Source: a virus. Taken from it: a stretch of DNA of 53,711 bases. Of the stretch, positions 29,101 to 37,800 are shown piece after piece. Below the pieces are notes generated by a model that was not told the origin of the DNA, ran no database searches, and worked only from the letters and a program-made list of their open reading frames with translations. Position numbers and translations under genes: made by a program. The stretch covers positions 1 through 53,711 of IMG/VR virus record IMGVR_UViG_3300037488_000489, one strand, 5' to 3'. Position 1 is the first letter of the stretch. Every line of letters begins with the position of its first letter.

Positions 29101-31899
29101 TCAGGTATAAATGGTACATCTGGTACCACTGGTACAAGTGGTACTACTGGTACCTCTGGTACCTCTGGAGTAAATGGTTCAAACGGTACCTCTGGTACTA
29201 CAGGAACAAGTGGTACCTCTGGAGCTGCTGGTAGTAATGGTACTTCAGGCTCTTCTGGTGCAGCTGGTAGCAATGGTACTTCTGGATCTAGTGGTATTAA
29301 TGTTGGTTCTAGTGCTGTTATTATTCTTGGAGATGGTGCATTATCTTCTGTAAGATGTGGAGCTGGTAATACAGCAACAGGAAACTGTAGTTCTGTAGTA
29401 GGAGGTCAAAATAATAATGCTACTGGAGAATATTCATTTGTTGGGGGTGGTAATAGCAATGGAGCTTCTGGAACATCTGGAGTGGTAGCTGGTGGTAGCA
29501 ATAACACTGCTAATGGATCCTTTTCAGCAATACTAGGAGGTTCAGGTAATACTGCAATGGGAGCATATTCTGGTATATTTGGATGTAATTTAACAAACAG
29601 TTTATCATGTTCATTCATGGCTAACTGCTTTGTACAACCTAATTTAAGTAATGCTGCAATAGGTGGATGTGCTGTATGTGCAGGACCTAGTGGTGAATTG
29701 ATTGCTTACACAGCTGGTGGTGGTGGAGGTAGTGTAATGGTTGCTGGTAGTGGTGTTTGTTCAATTGTTGGTAATGGATTTAGTAACACAGCAAGCGGAT
29801 ATTGTTCTAGTGCTTTAAGTGGTCTTCAGAATGCTAGTTCTAGCTTTGGATCAGTTATTACTGGTGGTGGATTTAATAGTAACTCTGGAATGTATTCATT
29901 TATTGGAGGAGGTTTCTTTAACTCTGTAATTTCTGGAAGCTGTTCAGTTGTTGCTGGGGGTGGTAACAACTGTGTTTGTTCATCTTATTCAACAATATCT
30001 GGTGGTGTATGTAACAAAATACTTGCAAATACAAACTGTTCTACAATTAGTGGTGGTGCATGTAATATTATTTGTGATAATTCTATTGGTAATTTAATTG
30101 CTGGTGGTAAGTCTAACACTGTTAGTACTTATGCCAACTGTAATGCGATTGGAGGCGGTGAGGCCAACATGATTGGAACAGGTGCAACACATGGTGTAAT
30201 TGGTGGTGGTTCTTTTAATAGCACTGGTAATTACTCAGGCAACAGTACTATATCTGGAGGATTTATGAATAACACTGGTAGTAATGGTACTTCAGGTACT
30301 ATATCTGGAGGAAGCATGAATACTATTAGTGGATATGTAACTGGTGCAACTATAACTGGAGGACAGAGCAATACTGCCTCTGCAAATTTTGCAACTATAT
30401 CTGGATGTAGTATAATAAATTCATTAGCATGTACACACATGGTTAATGAGTTAGCAATCACTTCATTTTCTCCATACGTTGGAATGGGCTGTAGTATAAG
30501 CTTTGATGCATCTGGTAAATTATGTTTAACTGCTGGTGGCGGTGGTGGTTCAAGCATCATGGTTTTAGGAATGGGAGCTGGTTCCACAGAAAGATGTGGT
30601 AACTTTAACACGACAATGGGTAATTGTGCTGCTACTTTAAGTGGTTATTTTAACAACGCTATGGGAGCAACTTCTACAATTGCTGGTGGTGCTAATAATA
30701 ACAATGGTGCAGCTCTTTCATTTATTGGAGGTGGATTTAATAATTTTACTGCTAGTAATTATCCTTTTAATAATACTGGGATGACAATTGGCGGTGGTAA
30801 TAGTAATAAAGTGTGCGTTAGTTATGGAACAATAGGTGGAGGATGGTGTAATACTATTGGAAACGCAGGAAGTTCAGGATATAGCACTATTGGTGGTGGT
30901 AGAAGTAATAATGCAAATGGAGATTTTTCAACAGTTAGTGGTGGATATACTAACACTGCTGGAGCTGAACGTACCTTTATTGGGGGTGGACAGGGCAATG
31001 GAGCATTTGCCCCAGGTGCTGGAGTTTCTAGTGGTTATTATAACAACGCTATGAACTGCCGTGCATATGTTGGTGGTGGTGAGATGAATACTGCTGGTGC
31101 ATGTCATTCTGCTGTTATAGGAGGTACCATGCATAATGCAAATGCTAATTGTTCAGCTATTATAGGAGGTGCTGGTAATAATACTAACAGTGCATATTAT
31201 GGTAGCTTCCCTGGTTATTCATTTGTTGGTGGTGGGCAAACCAATAACAACTGTGGTGGTTGGGGTTTCATTGGAGGTGGTAGTAATAATACTATAGCTG
31301 CAGGTAATATGTTTAGTAGTACTATGAAGTCAGGTATTGTTGCTGGATTTCAAAACTATATAGGTTCAGAAGCGAGTGGTATTCTTGCTGGAACATCTAA
31401 CAACGCAATAGCTGCATCTTCTGCTATTACTGGTGGTTGTTTTAACATGACTATGGGAATAGGAAGCACTGTAAGTGGATGTAGCATAATGTCAATGAAC
31501 TCATTTGTAAACCAGGCTACTTGTTTTGCTGCATCTAATCTAGGTACAGGAGGTGCAATTTGTGCAAACAGTAGTGGAACAATTGTTTTAAGTACATCTG
31601 ATGCTAGATTAAAGTGTTGCATTCAACCTGTTGGATATCAGCTTTGTGATATTAGCAAATTAGTTCCTTCATTCTATGAATTCAATAGTGCTAATAAAGC
31701 TAATGGAGAAGGAAAACAAGTAGGATTCATTGCTCAACAAGTTAAAGACGTAGTACCTGAATCAGTAAAAATGACCTTTAGTGGATACTACTCATTTGAT
31801 TCATCAAAACTAATACCTATTTTAACCAAGGGTGTACAAATTTTGATATCTTGTGTAGATTCATTAACTTTACAATTAGAAGAATTAAAGAATAAATAA
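26134..31899 (+). CDS. Fibre protein 2: collagen-like repeats, Cys-rich beta-roll and C-terminal S74 chaperone (1921 aa)
   Basis: Residues 1-68 are a beta-rich module related to the globular insert of fibre 1. Gly-X-Y blocks follow (about 70-170, 253-608 and 783-1057). They are interrupted by an insert module (about 171-253) and by a 170-residue beta-sandwich-like domain (about 609-780; VYWMNLSSD ... FYSYVQTTF) that could bind carbohydrate. Residues 1065-1815 are Gly/Asn/Cys-rich repeats such as VGGGNSN and ISGG, like the beta-roll of trimeric adhesin heads. The C-terminus is a peptidase S74 intramolecular chaperone: TSDARLK with S1822, then GFIAQQVKDVVPESV. In characterised S74 fibres the chaperone assists trimerisation and cuts itself off just before this Ser. 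It follows fibre 1 after 30 nt and likely forms a host-recognition fibre. Confidence 0.85.
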   Translation: MAYSNITITTQTGLSFITGQFIQLIADSTDYIFGQVVSYNPATGELVFTPTKSVGSGSYNLWEVIASGSPGDDGTSGTSGISGSGGTGGTSGTSGTSGIDGTNGTSGSSGTSGIDGTSGTSAVDGTSGTSGTAGTGGTSGTSGTTGTSGIDGTSGTDGSNGTSGTSGTSGQTGDQFATTSTTSFTLGTNGAIVVGTQLAYTVAQSIVIAYDINNFQECEVVSYNPATGGLIFGSPTRTVGSGTYTSWIVNLDGASGGDGSSGTSGTTGTSGTSGTSGSSGTAGTTGTSGSSGTSGTHGTSGTSAIDGTSGTSGTTGTSGTAGTSGTSAIDGTSGTTGTSGTSGTTGTSGTSGTSGTSATNGTGGTSGSSGSSGTSGIDGTNGTSGTTGTSGTSGSSATSGTSGTTGTSGTSGTSGSSGTAGTTGTSGTSAIDGTSGTSGTTGTSGSGGTSGTSGTTGIDGTNGTSGTTGTSGTSGSTGTSGTSGTTGVDGTSGTTGTSGSSGTSATDGTSGTSGTTGTSGSSGSTGTSGTSGTTGTSGTSATDGTSGTSGTSGSSGTTGTSGTSATSGTSGTSGSTGTSGSSGTTGTSGSSGTAGTTGTSGTSGINGIAGGQVYWMNLSSDTSSAFGSPTYKKLSYDPSGGAQQTTTVSVAANATATIATFATDSNVPNLTSIPGGNWGFTGHFLTNSANAAWNIYYELWKYTTGGVSTLLGTTNSVLVTLDNVVVQQIYADSFIAAQSLNATDRLFIKVIATNTSNQSHNIIFYTEGTTFYSYVQTTFTSPSGTSGTGGTSGTSGSSGTTGTSGTSGTSGSSGTSGSTGTSGSSGTTGTSGSSGSSGSSATSGTSGTSGSSGIDGTSGSSGTTGTSGSSGTTGTSGTAGTTGTSGTSGTNGTGGTSGTTGTSGSSGSSGTNGTGGTSGTNGTGGTSGTTGTSGTTGTSGSSGTTGTSGTSGINGTSGTTGTSGTSGVNGSNGTSGTTGTSGSSGTAGTSGINGTSGTTGTSGTTGTSGTSGVNGSNGTSGTTGTSGTSGAAGSNGTSGSSGAAGSNGTSGSSGINVGSSAVIILGDGALSSVRCGAGNTATGNCSSVVGGQNNNATGEYSFVGGGNSNGASGTSGVVAGGSNNTANGSFSAILGGSGNTAMGAYSGIFGCNLTNSLSCSFMANCFVQPNLSNAAIGGCAVCAGPSGELIAYTAGGGGGSVMVAGSGVCSIVGNGFSNTASGYCSSALSGLQNASSSFGSVITGGGFNSNSGMYSFIGGGFFNSVISGSCSVVAGGGNNCVCSSYSTISGGVCNKILANTNCSTISGGACNIICDNSIGNLIAGGKSNTVSTYANCNAIGGGEANMIGTGATHGVIGGGSFNSTGNYSGNSTISGGFMNNTGSNGTSGTISGGSMNTISGYVTGATITGGQSNTASANFATISGCSIINSLACTHMVNELAITSFSPYVGMGCSISFDASGKLCLTAGGGGGSSIMVLGMGAGSTERCGNFNTTMGNCAATLSGYFNNAMGATSTIAGGANNNNGAALSFIGGGFNNFTASNYPFNNTGMTIGGGNSNKVCVSYGTIGGGWCNTIGNAGSSGYSTIGGGRSNNANGDFSTVSGGYTNTAGAERTFIGGGQGNGAFAPGAGVSSGYYNNAMNCRAYVGGGEMNTAGACHSAVIGGTMHNANANCSAIIGGAGNNTNSAYYGSFPGYSFVGGGQTNNNCGGWGFIGGGSNNTIAAGNMFSSTMKSGIVAGFQNYIGSEASGILAGTSNNAIAASSAITGGCFNMTMGIGSTVSGCSIMSMNSFVNQATCFAASNLGTGGAICANSSGTIVLSTSDARLKCCIQPVGYQLCDISKLVPSFYEFNSANKANGEGKQVGFIAQQVKDVVPESVKMTFSGYYSFDSSKLIPILTKGVQILISCVDSLTLQLEELKNK
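26341..26643 (+). repeat. Gly-X-Y repeat, fibre 2, block A
   Basis: About 100 codons of collagen-like repeat follow the N-terminal module. They contain GIDGTSG, GGTGGTSG and GTSAVDG units among GTSGTSG. Confidence 0.85.
26644..26892 (+). repeat. Globular insert module, copy in fibre 2
   Basis: A homologue of 24295-24543 with the same 249-nt length and a nearly identical 3' third (TVGSGTYTSWIVNLDGASGGDGSSGTSGT). This points to duplication or recombination between the two fibre genes. Confidence 0.8.
26893..27957 (+). repeat. Gly-X-Y repeat, fibre 2, block B
   Basis: About 355 codons of Gly-Thr/Ser-Ser/Thr triplets with periodic GTTGTSG and TSAIDGTSG units. The block ends at SGINGIAGGQVYW, where the beta-sandwich-like domain begins. 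Confidence 0.9.
28482..29304 (+). repeat. Gly-X-Y repeat, fibre 2, block C
   Basis: About 274 codons of collagen-like repeat between the beta-sandwich-like domain and the beta-roll. It contains GTNGTGG and GVNGSNG units not common in the other blocks. Confidence 0.9.
29340..31595 (+). repeat. Beta-roll repeat region with three Cys-rich head modules
   Basis: Short 12-16 residue repeats with (V/I)(A/S)GG(x)NN cores are organised into three long modules. The first two end with a GC(N/S)xxNSL(S/A)C ... M connector and a Gly-rich GGGGG turn. The third ends in GCSIMSMNSF and runs into the S74 domain. Cys recurs at similar positions in each module. Confidence 0.7.
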
Positions 31900-31928
31900 T
31901 TTAAAAAACAAAAATAAAAAATAAAGTT

Positions 31929-32273
31929 ATGTTAGTAGCTAAAATTAGTCCAAGTGCATCTTTCTCTCAAAAAGATGAGAACCCATTCAGTTCTGCAACA
32001 GTTGCATCATTTGATCACTTAGGAGTGATTGGTGTAAACTATATTCCAGGAAATGAAAATCATGAGTTTGTAGTTGTTTATGGCAACATCAAAAATGTAA
32101 ATGATGTAGATTATTTACAGAGAGCTCCTCAACGTACACAACTTGTGTTAACTGCTGCAGAAGTAGCTAACTGGGGTACAAATGACGAAGAGTTATTTGA
32201 AATTGTTGCAGCTAAATTAGGAACATCTGTAGTGGAGTTCAAAGAAGTTAGCAATAACCTTAATGTATTGTAA
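31929..32273 (+). CDS. Unknown small protein downstream of the fibre (114 aa)
   Basis: A 114-residue soluble protein of mixed alpha/beta type, starting MLVAKISPSASFSQ. The first half is beta-rich (HLGVIGVNYIPG, HEFVVVYGNI) and the C-terminal half more helical. There is no signal peptide or membrane segment. It follows fibre 2 by 29 nt with an A-rich leader and precedes a strong terminator, so it is the last gene of the fibre operon. Its position suggests a fibre-assembly or fibre-associated protein, but that is context only. Confidence 0.65.
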   Translation: MLVAKISPSASFSQKDENPFSSATVASFDHLGVIGVNYIPGNENHEFVVVYGNIKNVNDVDYLQRAPQRTQLVLTAAEVANWGTNDEELFEIVAAKLGTSVVEFKEVSNNLNVL

Positions 32274-32294
32274 TATTGATTTAAGGTGAAGTAA

Positions 32295-32330
32295 TAAAAA
32301 AAGCCCAGTTAATTCTGGGCTTTTTTGTTT
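32295..32330. terminator. Bidirectional terminator between fibre and modification operons
   Basis: AGCCCAG (32302-32308) pairs with CTGGGCT (32315-32321) around a TTAATT loop. An A-run precedes and a T-run follows, so the hairpin works on both strands. It lies between two convergent operons. Confidence 0.85.
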
Positions 32331-32333
32331 TTA

Positions 32334-33155
32334 TTATTTACTATATCTAAATTGGTCATAGAACCATTTGTAATTGGTATAGATCCAATCTGTTACGTCC
32401 TTACCTAATAACTCTTTGGCCTTACTTCTTACAGGCTCAAGTTTTGTACGAATAACGTGATCCCCAAATGCACCGTACACTTCATCATCTTCTTTAGTAA
32501 CTTGTTCAATATTATCAAAATCATGTTGGTAATACGGTAAGCCTAGATATTCATATATCTTAATCATTGTAGTATCTGGATATAAACACAAGTCTTCAAA
32601 CCTTACAAATAACATTTTATTATTAATTCCTGTTCTAAATATCTCACTAAGTCTTTCAATAGCTAGTCCTACAGGAGGTTGTTGACTCCATATATCTATA
32701 CGCTTAGGTACAGTAGTTCCTTGTCCTTTAGACCAATCTAGAATATCTGATTGCTTCTCTGGATGTTTTCTAAAGTTACCTTCCATAGATGCAAATATAT
32801 CACGTAAGTCTCTCACCATACAAATGATTTTTGGTTCCTCGTTGTGTACAAACTGTAAGAAATCATAGTGTATGCCCCAACCTCTGCTTTTATCTATAAC
32901 ATATTTTTTATCTGTAATAGCATTATAGAAAGCATCCATACCAGATTTAGCAAATGCCTGCCATCCTTTTTTCATAGTTTCAGCATCTTGAGCTTTAAAC
33001 TCAGTAGAGCTTGTGTAATTAGCACGTGCACCAAATATTAATTCAAGTACACCAGATGTAGGTGTAGCATATATATCAGGGTTCTGTGCAAGGATGTTTT
33101 GTAACAATGTAGATCCTGACCTAGGTAAAGAACTTTGATAGAATATTTTTTCCAT
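32334..33155 (-). CDS. PAPS-dependent sulfotransferase family protein (273 aa)
   Basis: Sulfotransferases move sulfate from PAPS to a hydroxyl of a glycan, protein or small molecule. The 5'-phosphosulfate loop is visible at residues 8-16 (SSLPRSGST), immediately after the first strand. The 3'-phosphate-binding segment is at about residues 113-124 (MVRDLRDIFASM), with Arg115 and Ser123 in the expected places. The length is typical for single-domain members and no membrane anchor is visible, so it probably acts in the host cytoplasm. It is the last gene of the (-) operon, and its ATG shares one base with the upstream stop. Two genes upstream are an HxGH nucleotidyltransferase and an APS-kinase-like protein, which could supply PAPS. 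The acceptor is unknown; fibre sugars or host glycans are candidates by context. Confidence 0.8.
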   Translation of the reverse strand: MEKIFYQSSLPRSGSTLLQNILAQNPDIYATPTSGVLELIFGARANYTSSTEFKAQDAETMKKGWQAFAKSGMDAFYNAITDKKYVIDKSRGWGIHYDFLQFVHNEEPKIICMVRDLRDIFASMEGNFRKHPEKQSDILDWSKGQGTTVPKRIDIWSQQPPVGLAIERLSEIFRTGINNKMLFVRFEDLCLYPDTTMIKIYEYLGLPYYQHDFDNIEQVTKEDDEVYGAFGDHVIRTKLEPVRSKAKELLGKDVTDWIYTNYKWFYDQFRYSK

Positions 33156-34021
33156 TATTTTAAAGATTTAATTACATTGTTTATATTAAATATTTCAGAC
33201 TCATTGTTATAAGGAAATTCTATAAGCTCACCTGATATATTATATTTATTTAAATAAGAGTTCCTTAGTTCAGGAGAGATTGTTTCTGGATTAGCTACAA
33301 TATTTGTATGAATGTCATAACCAAACACATTAGGAACATTCACAACCCATAGTACAGTGGATGGTTTATTCAAAGCAGCTGCAGCATGTTGACCAAAGCT
33401 ATCCATCATTAATCTCTTATCACTTATACTTATAAGTACAAGAAGTGCTCTGAATGTATCAGTTACAGGAAATGTACCTTCATAATTTATTTGATCTTCT
33501 CTTCTTATATGAACAATGTTATATTCATCTTTAAATTCATGTATAACATTCTCAACCACATAACTAGGAATATCTCTAGCCCATGAGTATTTAACATCAG
33601 ATTCAGTTCCACCGTTTGTTTGTAATAGCAGAATAGGTTTATCAGACACAAACTTTTTACTAAAGAAATCTATTTCTCTTTTTGTAAGAAATAGTTCCCC
33701 AACAGTTTTAGTTACAGGTAAGTCATATAGCTTACACCAAGTTTCAATAAGATGTTCTTCTTGTTTGATGTGCTTTGTTTCTAGATAAGGATCGTGTGCA
33801 AACAACATAATCTCTTGATTCTCAATGTACTCCTTATAGAAATAAGCTTGTTGACCAAAGCCATAAGCTCTATCCACATTAGGATTACCTAGAAATACAT
33901 CTGGATAACCAGAGACAACAATTAGTTTACAATCAGGGTACTTAGTTTTTATTGAAGCACACACAGCTGTGGAGGCAATCACCTTGCCTATACCACCATT
34001 AATTTGAAATATTATATTCAT
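33155..34021 (-). CDS. GT9 (heptosyltransferase)-like glycosyltransferase (288 aa)
   Basis: The N-terminus MNIIFQINGGIGKVIASTA has the Gly-rich first loop of the GT-B heptosyltransferase-like (GT9) fold. It is followed by KYPDCKLIVVSGYPDVF, typical of its second strand. The second half contains HIRRED and LMMDSFGQHAAAALNKPSTVLW, similar to the donor-binding segment where GT9 proteins have a conserved Asp/Ser-Gly motif. At 288 residues it is shorter than many bacterial heptosyltransferases. The ORF overlaps its upstream neighbour by 4 nt (ATGA) and its downstream neighbour by 1 nt. I infer sugar transfer onto a phage or host acceptor. The donor and acceptor are not deducible from sequence. Confidence 0.7.
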   Translation of the reverse strand: MNIIFQINGGIGKVIASTAVCASIKTKYPDCKLIVVSGYPDVFLGNPNVDRAYGFGQQAYFYKEYIENQEIMLFAHDPYLETKHIKQEEHLIETWCKLYDLPVTKTVGELFLTKREIDFFSKKFVSDKPILLLQTNGGTESDVKYSWARDIPSYVVENVIHEFKDEYNIVHIRREDQINYEGTFPVTDTFRALLVLISISDKRLMMDSFGQHAAAALNKPSTVLWVVNVPNVFGYDIHTNIVANPETISPELRNSYLNKYNISGELIEFPYNNESEIFNINNVIKSLK

Positions 34022-34404
34022 AGTTTACCTTCTTTTTTCATTTGTTCTCTAATTTGTGTAGCAGATATATCATGTATCTCTTGTGGTGGTACATGTTCTA
34101 CAACATCATAACCCACTCCTCTTCCAAAATTTATAGACTCAATATCAGGGATAATCATGAGTCTCACTTTACCTTCTTCAATTAAATCATTTAATGCCTC
34201 TGCTAAGTTCATCATTATTTGATATGCAGACCATGGATTCTTTTCATCCTCTTTAACATCTCTTACACACAATAACACTTTCTTTCCTTGGTTCAATTGT
34301 TGATCAATTAACCATCTATGACCAGCATGCCAAGGTTGCCATCTTCCTATAAACATTGCATACCCATCTGTCTTACGGTTTCCTTCAGCTAAAATATTCT
34401 GCAT
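34018..34404 (-). CDS. HxGH nucleotidyltransferase; candidate ATP-sulfurylase-like partner (128 aa)
   Basis: This is a small cytidylyltransferase-superfamily enzyme. GRWQPWHAGHRWLI has the nucleotide-binding HxGH at residues 26-29, and ISATQIR at 113-119 matches the second conserved motif. Enzymes of this fold join a nucleotide to phosphate, phosphosugar, NMN or sulfate. The preceding gene is an APS-kinase-like protein (16-nt overlap) and a sulfotransferase lies two genes downstream, so sulfate adenylylation is an attractive reading. However, the sequence is much shorter than classical ATP sulfurylase. The alternative is activation of a sugar or alcohol phosphate for the glycosyltransferases here. 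The fold is confident; the substrate is inference. Confidence 0.7.
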   Translation of the reverse strand: MQNILAEGNRKTDGYAMFIGRWQPWHAGHRWLIDQQLNQGKKVLLCVRDVKEDEKNPWSAYQIMMNLAEALNDLIEEGKVRLMIIPDIESINFGRGVGYDVVEHVPPQEIHDISATQIREQMKKEGKL

Positions 34405-34826
34405 ATACGTTTGATTTTATCTAAACTGTCTTCAATAGAAGTGTTAGAAGTGTTAATAATTAAATCTACATTATCCATATGAGGAACTTCAAAGTCTTTC
34501 ACTTTAAAGTCATCTCTACCTCTATCTTCTTCATAGATAAGGTAGATCCATTTAACACCTCTGTTTAATTTACTAAGGTACTCTCTAGCTTCTTCATAAG
34601 GATATACTAATGAGAGCACTACATTGTAGTTTTTTATCTTATCTAAATAATGAGCTATATCACTAGCTCTATTTAAATTCTTAATTCTACCTTCTCTACT
34701 ATAGTCTTTATTTTTAAAAAGGTCTCTTAACTCATCTCCATCTATGTGATGAAAGCCTTCTCCTATAAATTTTTTAGCTAGAGTGGTTTTGCCTGATGCA
34801 GGCTGACCAAATAATACTATTATCAT
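34389..34826 (-). CDS. Adenylyl-sulfate (APS) kinase-like protein (145 aa)
   Basis: A P-loop kinase with Walker A GQPASGKTT at residues 7-15. HIDGDELRDLF (27-37) and DYSREGRIKNLNRA (41-54) correspond to the LDGDxxR and FSxxDRxxNxxR signatures of APS kinases, which phosphorylate adenylyl-sulfate to PAPS. At 145 residues it is shorter than typical CysC (about 180-200), lacking some C-terminal sequence. It overlaps the upstream giant transferase gene by 4 nt and the downstream nucleotidyltransferase by 16 nt, so translation is coupled. Related P-loop kinases share the Walker A, but the DGD-R and FSxxxR elements point to CysC. Activity would give the linked sulfotransferase its donor. Confidence 0.7.
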   Translation of the reverse strand: MIIVLFGQPASGKTTLAKKFIGEGFHHIDGDELRDLFKNKDYSREGRIKNLNRASDIAHYLDKIKNYNVVLSLVYPYEEAREYLSKLNRGVKWIYLIYEEDRGRDDFKVKDFEVPHMDNVDLIINTSNTSIEDSLDKIKRICRIF

Positions 34827-37800
34827 AGTAAGTGTTTTATTTTATTAATTACTGTTTCTGCAGATATACCTTTGTGACATTCAAATTGTCTATTAGTTCC
34901 TTTATGTACAGGACACCAATCCCAATCACCTTTATCAAACTTAAAGTTAGGATTATTCCAGCAACCATGACATAAGTTTGTATCTGTAATTCTTAAACAA
35001 TTAGATTGAAACTCATGATCTGCTTCTGTAAAGTTACTAATCATTACAGTTTGCTTACCCATCATCCAAGCTAACCAACTTAATCCTGAACTTAATCCTA
35101 TAAAGAACTTACTGTTCCAAATCATATTGATAGTGTTATCCATAGAAGTGTCTTCTATCTGTGTACAGTTATCAAATGGATTTTTTTCTTTAGATACATT
35201 GTACACTTTGTATCCATGATCAACTAGATAGTTAATCAAAGCTTGCCAACCTTGCTTAGTCCAGAACTTACATCCTGATGTACTATTAGTAGCAATTGTT
35301 ACAAATGTATCTTTGCCACTAAATTTAACTGGCTCGTAAGCAAATCTAGGTCTAATCTCTTTAAATTCTAACCCTAGTATGTTAGTAGCTGCTTTCTGTA
35401 AAGGGATAGTGTTACACAACACAGGTTCTTTATCTTTACCATATCTCCAGCCAACAATGTACTGACCGTGGATGTTGCCCACTACACTTCCTGGAGTGAC
35501 AAACTCAAGCTCTGGATACGCTTTCTCAAATAAGAAGTTCTTATATGTGCTCACTACAACATGACAGTTGTGTTTCTTTCTGAATTCATTGCAATACGGT
35601 ATCCAAGCAATAGTATCACCTAATGATTGACTATCTATACAGATGTATACACGCTTACCTTCATAGTTTAACGTTTCTTCAAAGATGAGTTCTCCATCTT
35701 CCCACACCCTAGCTGTCCACTTGGTAAACCATTGTCTATTTAACTTAACCCAACGGTTGCTAGTAATTGTATTTTCATAATGGCAAACTTCTTTCTCATC
35801 AAAGAATTTGATTAAGAAGTTGCTATCACTATTTCCTGTAATTTCTAAGGTGGGACTCTCTACAAATAGCAAAGATATGTTCACCTTTGTTTTCTTCTTC
35901 TTTTTAGGTTTGATAGGAAGGAACATTATGTTGTTGTACAATTCATCATGTTCTTCTGCAAATCTATTTTCTGGTATATTATAATGAACAATACCTTGTA
36001 TAAACTTTGATCTAACTTCATCTAAGTCAGTATCTATAGGTAGAAGATAGTTGGTAAACATATCTTCATACTGTGGTAGGTTTCTAGCTACAACAGGTAG
36101 AGCATATCCAATTGCTTCTCTAAGTACTAGAGGATTACACTCCCATGTACTATTAAACATAAAGATGTCTGCAGCTTTTAAGAACTCATCTACATCATCT
36201 CTTTCTCCCCACACGGTTACATTACTTGGTAAGTCTTCCATCAATGGTTCCCAATACTCTTTAAAATTAGGGGCTTGATTACCTACAAAATGGAACTCCA
36301 TGTGAGGATATCTTCTAGCTATCTCTATACCTTCCTTTTGATTCTTACCAGGAGTCCATAGTCCTACATTGACAACAGCAGTTTTAAATGGAGCAAAGCC
36401 CAACTTATCTTTTGCAATTATCTTAGATAGAACACCTGGCTGCTTATTCTCTATTGGAAACTGTATCACTTTCTTGTGAGCTTGCATATTAGCAAATGTC
36501 TTAAGATGATATGTTGTACAGAAAGCATATGCTTCTGGCTCATACTTCTTAAGTTCATCAGGATTAAACCAAACATTATGACATGTCTCAACTATTCTCC
36601 AGGTTCTATCAGGAGCATACAATGCATCTAATAACTGAGGGCTTATTTGATTAAAGCTCTCAAACCCTTCTAACATTTCTTCTACATGTACAACATCAAT
36701 ACTATTCTTTTTGATGATGTCAATGAGCTCCATCTTGTTCTCCTCTAGTGTAAAGAATCTATTCTCAGGTACTAATTCTTTGATTTGATTCTTCTGCACT
36801 ACATACACTGGACTGAAGTTGGAATACTCCACTACATAAATTCGTACGAAATTTTGTAATTCTTGCACTCTTTTTAGGAGGAAAGATGGCATCCCACCTG
36901 TAGATAGGTGAGGGGCTAAGAACAATACATTTAATTTATTCTCTGTATGCACCAAAGCATCTATCATACTAAGCATTACACTTGGATCTTTCTCTCCATG
37001 TAAGAATAATAATTTATGTTTATTATCTGGTAATCTTGACCAGCTTCCGTGGTGTTTTCCCCACTCAAGTTTATCGTAGATGTCTTCTATTCTATCTAGG
37101 CTAGCATTAGTATAGATGTAAGGTAAGCCATCTAACACTCCCCACTTCCACAATAGCACGTTAGCTATTGTTTCTTCATGGTATGGAGCATACCACTCAT
37201 GGTTAGCCATCACTTTAGGATGAGTACACATCCAGTACCACTCATCTAAGAAATCAAAGCAGTAGTGGTTAGCTACAAAGTATCCTGTTTGTCTATATCT
37301 CTGTCTGACATATTGATTGACACCAAACAATTCACACGCTGGTGCTTCAAGTGTAGTAGACATATCTTCTCTAGTATCAGCACCACCTCTACCATTGATG
37401 TGTAGATAATCATAGATACCTTCTACAAAGTAAGGGTAGTTCATCTTAGGATACATATCAAAGATGCTATCAATATATTCTGTAGCCACACTGTCACTAT
37501 CTATATAAGCTACTGTATGAGCACAGTTTAATAGAGCATCTTTAACAATCATTGGACGTTCTATCAACAGTCTATAGACATTCTTATCACTTCTATCAAT
37601 GTATTTGTTGATAGAAAGTTTTGGTAGATTAGACTTCCACATAATTGTTGTAGCACCAGGAATATCTGCAGTGGTATCTAATAAATATACATAGATGGGA
37701 AGTTCACTATATCTTCTTATAGAAGCTACACAAGCTTTAACAGTAGGGACATAAGATGCATTTGCATATAAAACGTACGCTTTTTCAGCTTTTATATGCT

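Noticed and set aside
23089-29304. CRISPR array or short tandem DNA repeat
   Set aside because: Units are 9-nt codon repeats with synonymous variation and no unique spacers or conserved direct repeats; they encode Gly-X-Y protein repeats.
29340-31899. Diversity-generating retroelement at the fibre 2 tip
   Set aside because: No reverse transcriptase and no template copy of the 3' end are visible in the window. The C-terminus is an S74 chaperone rather than a C-lectin variable region.
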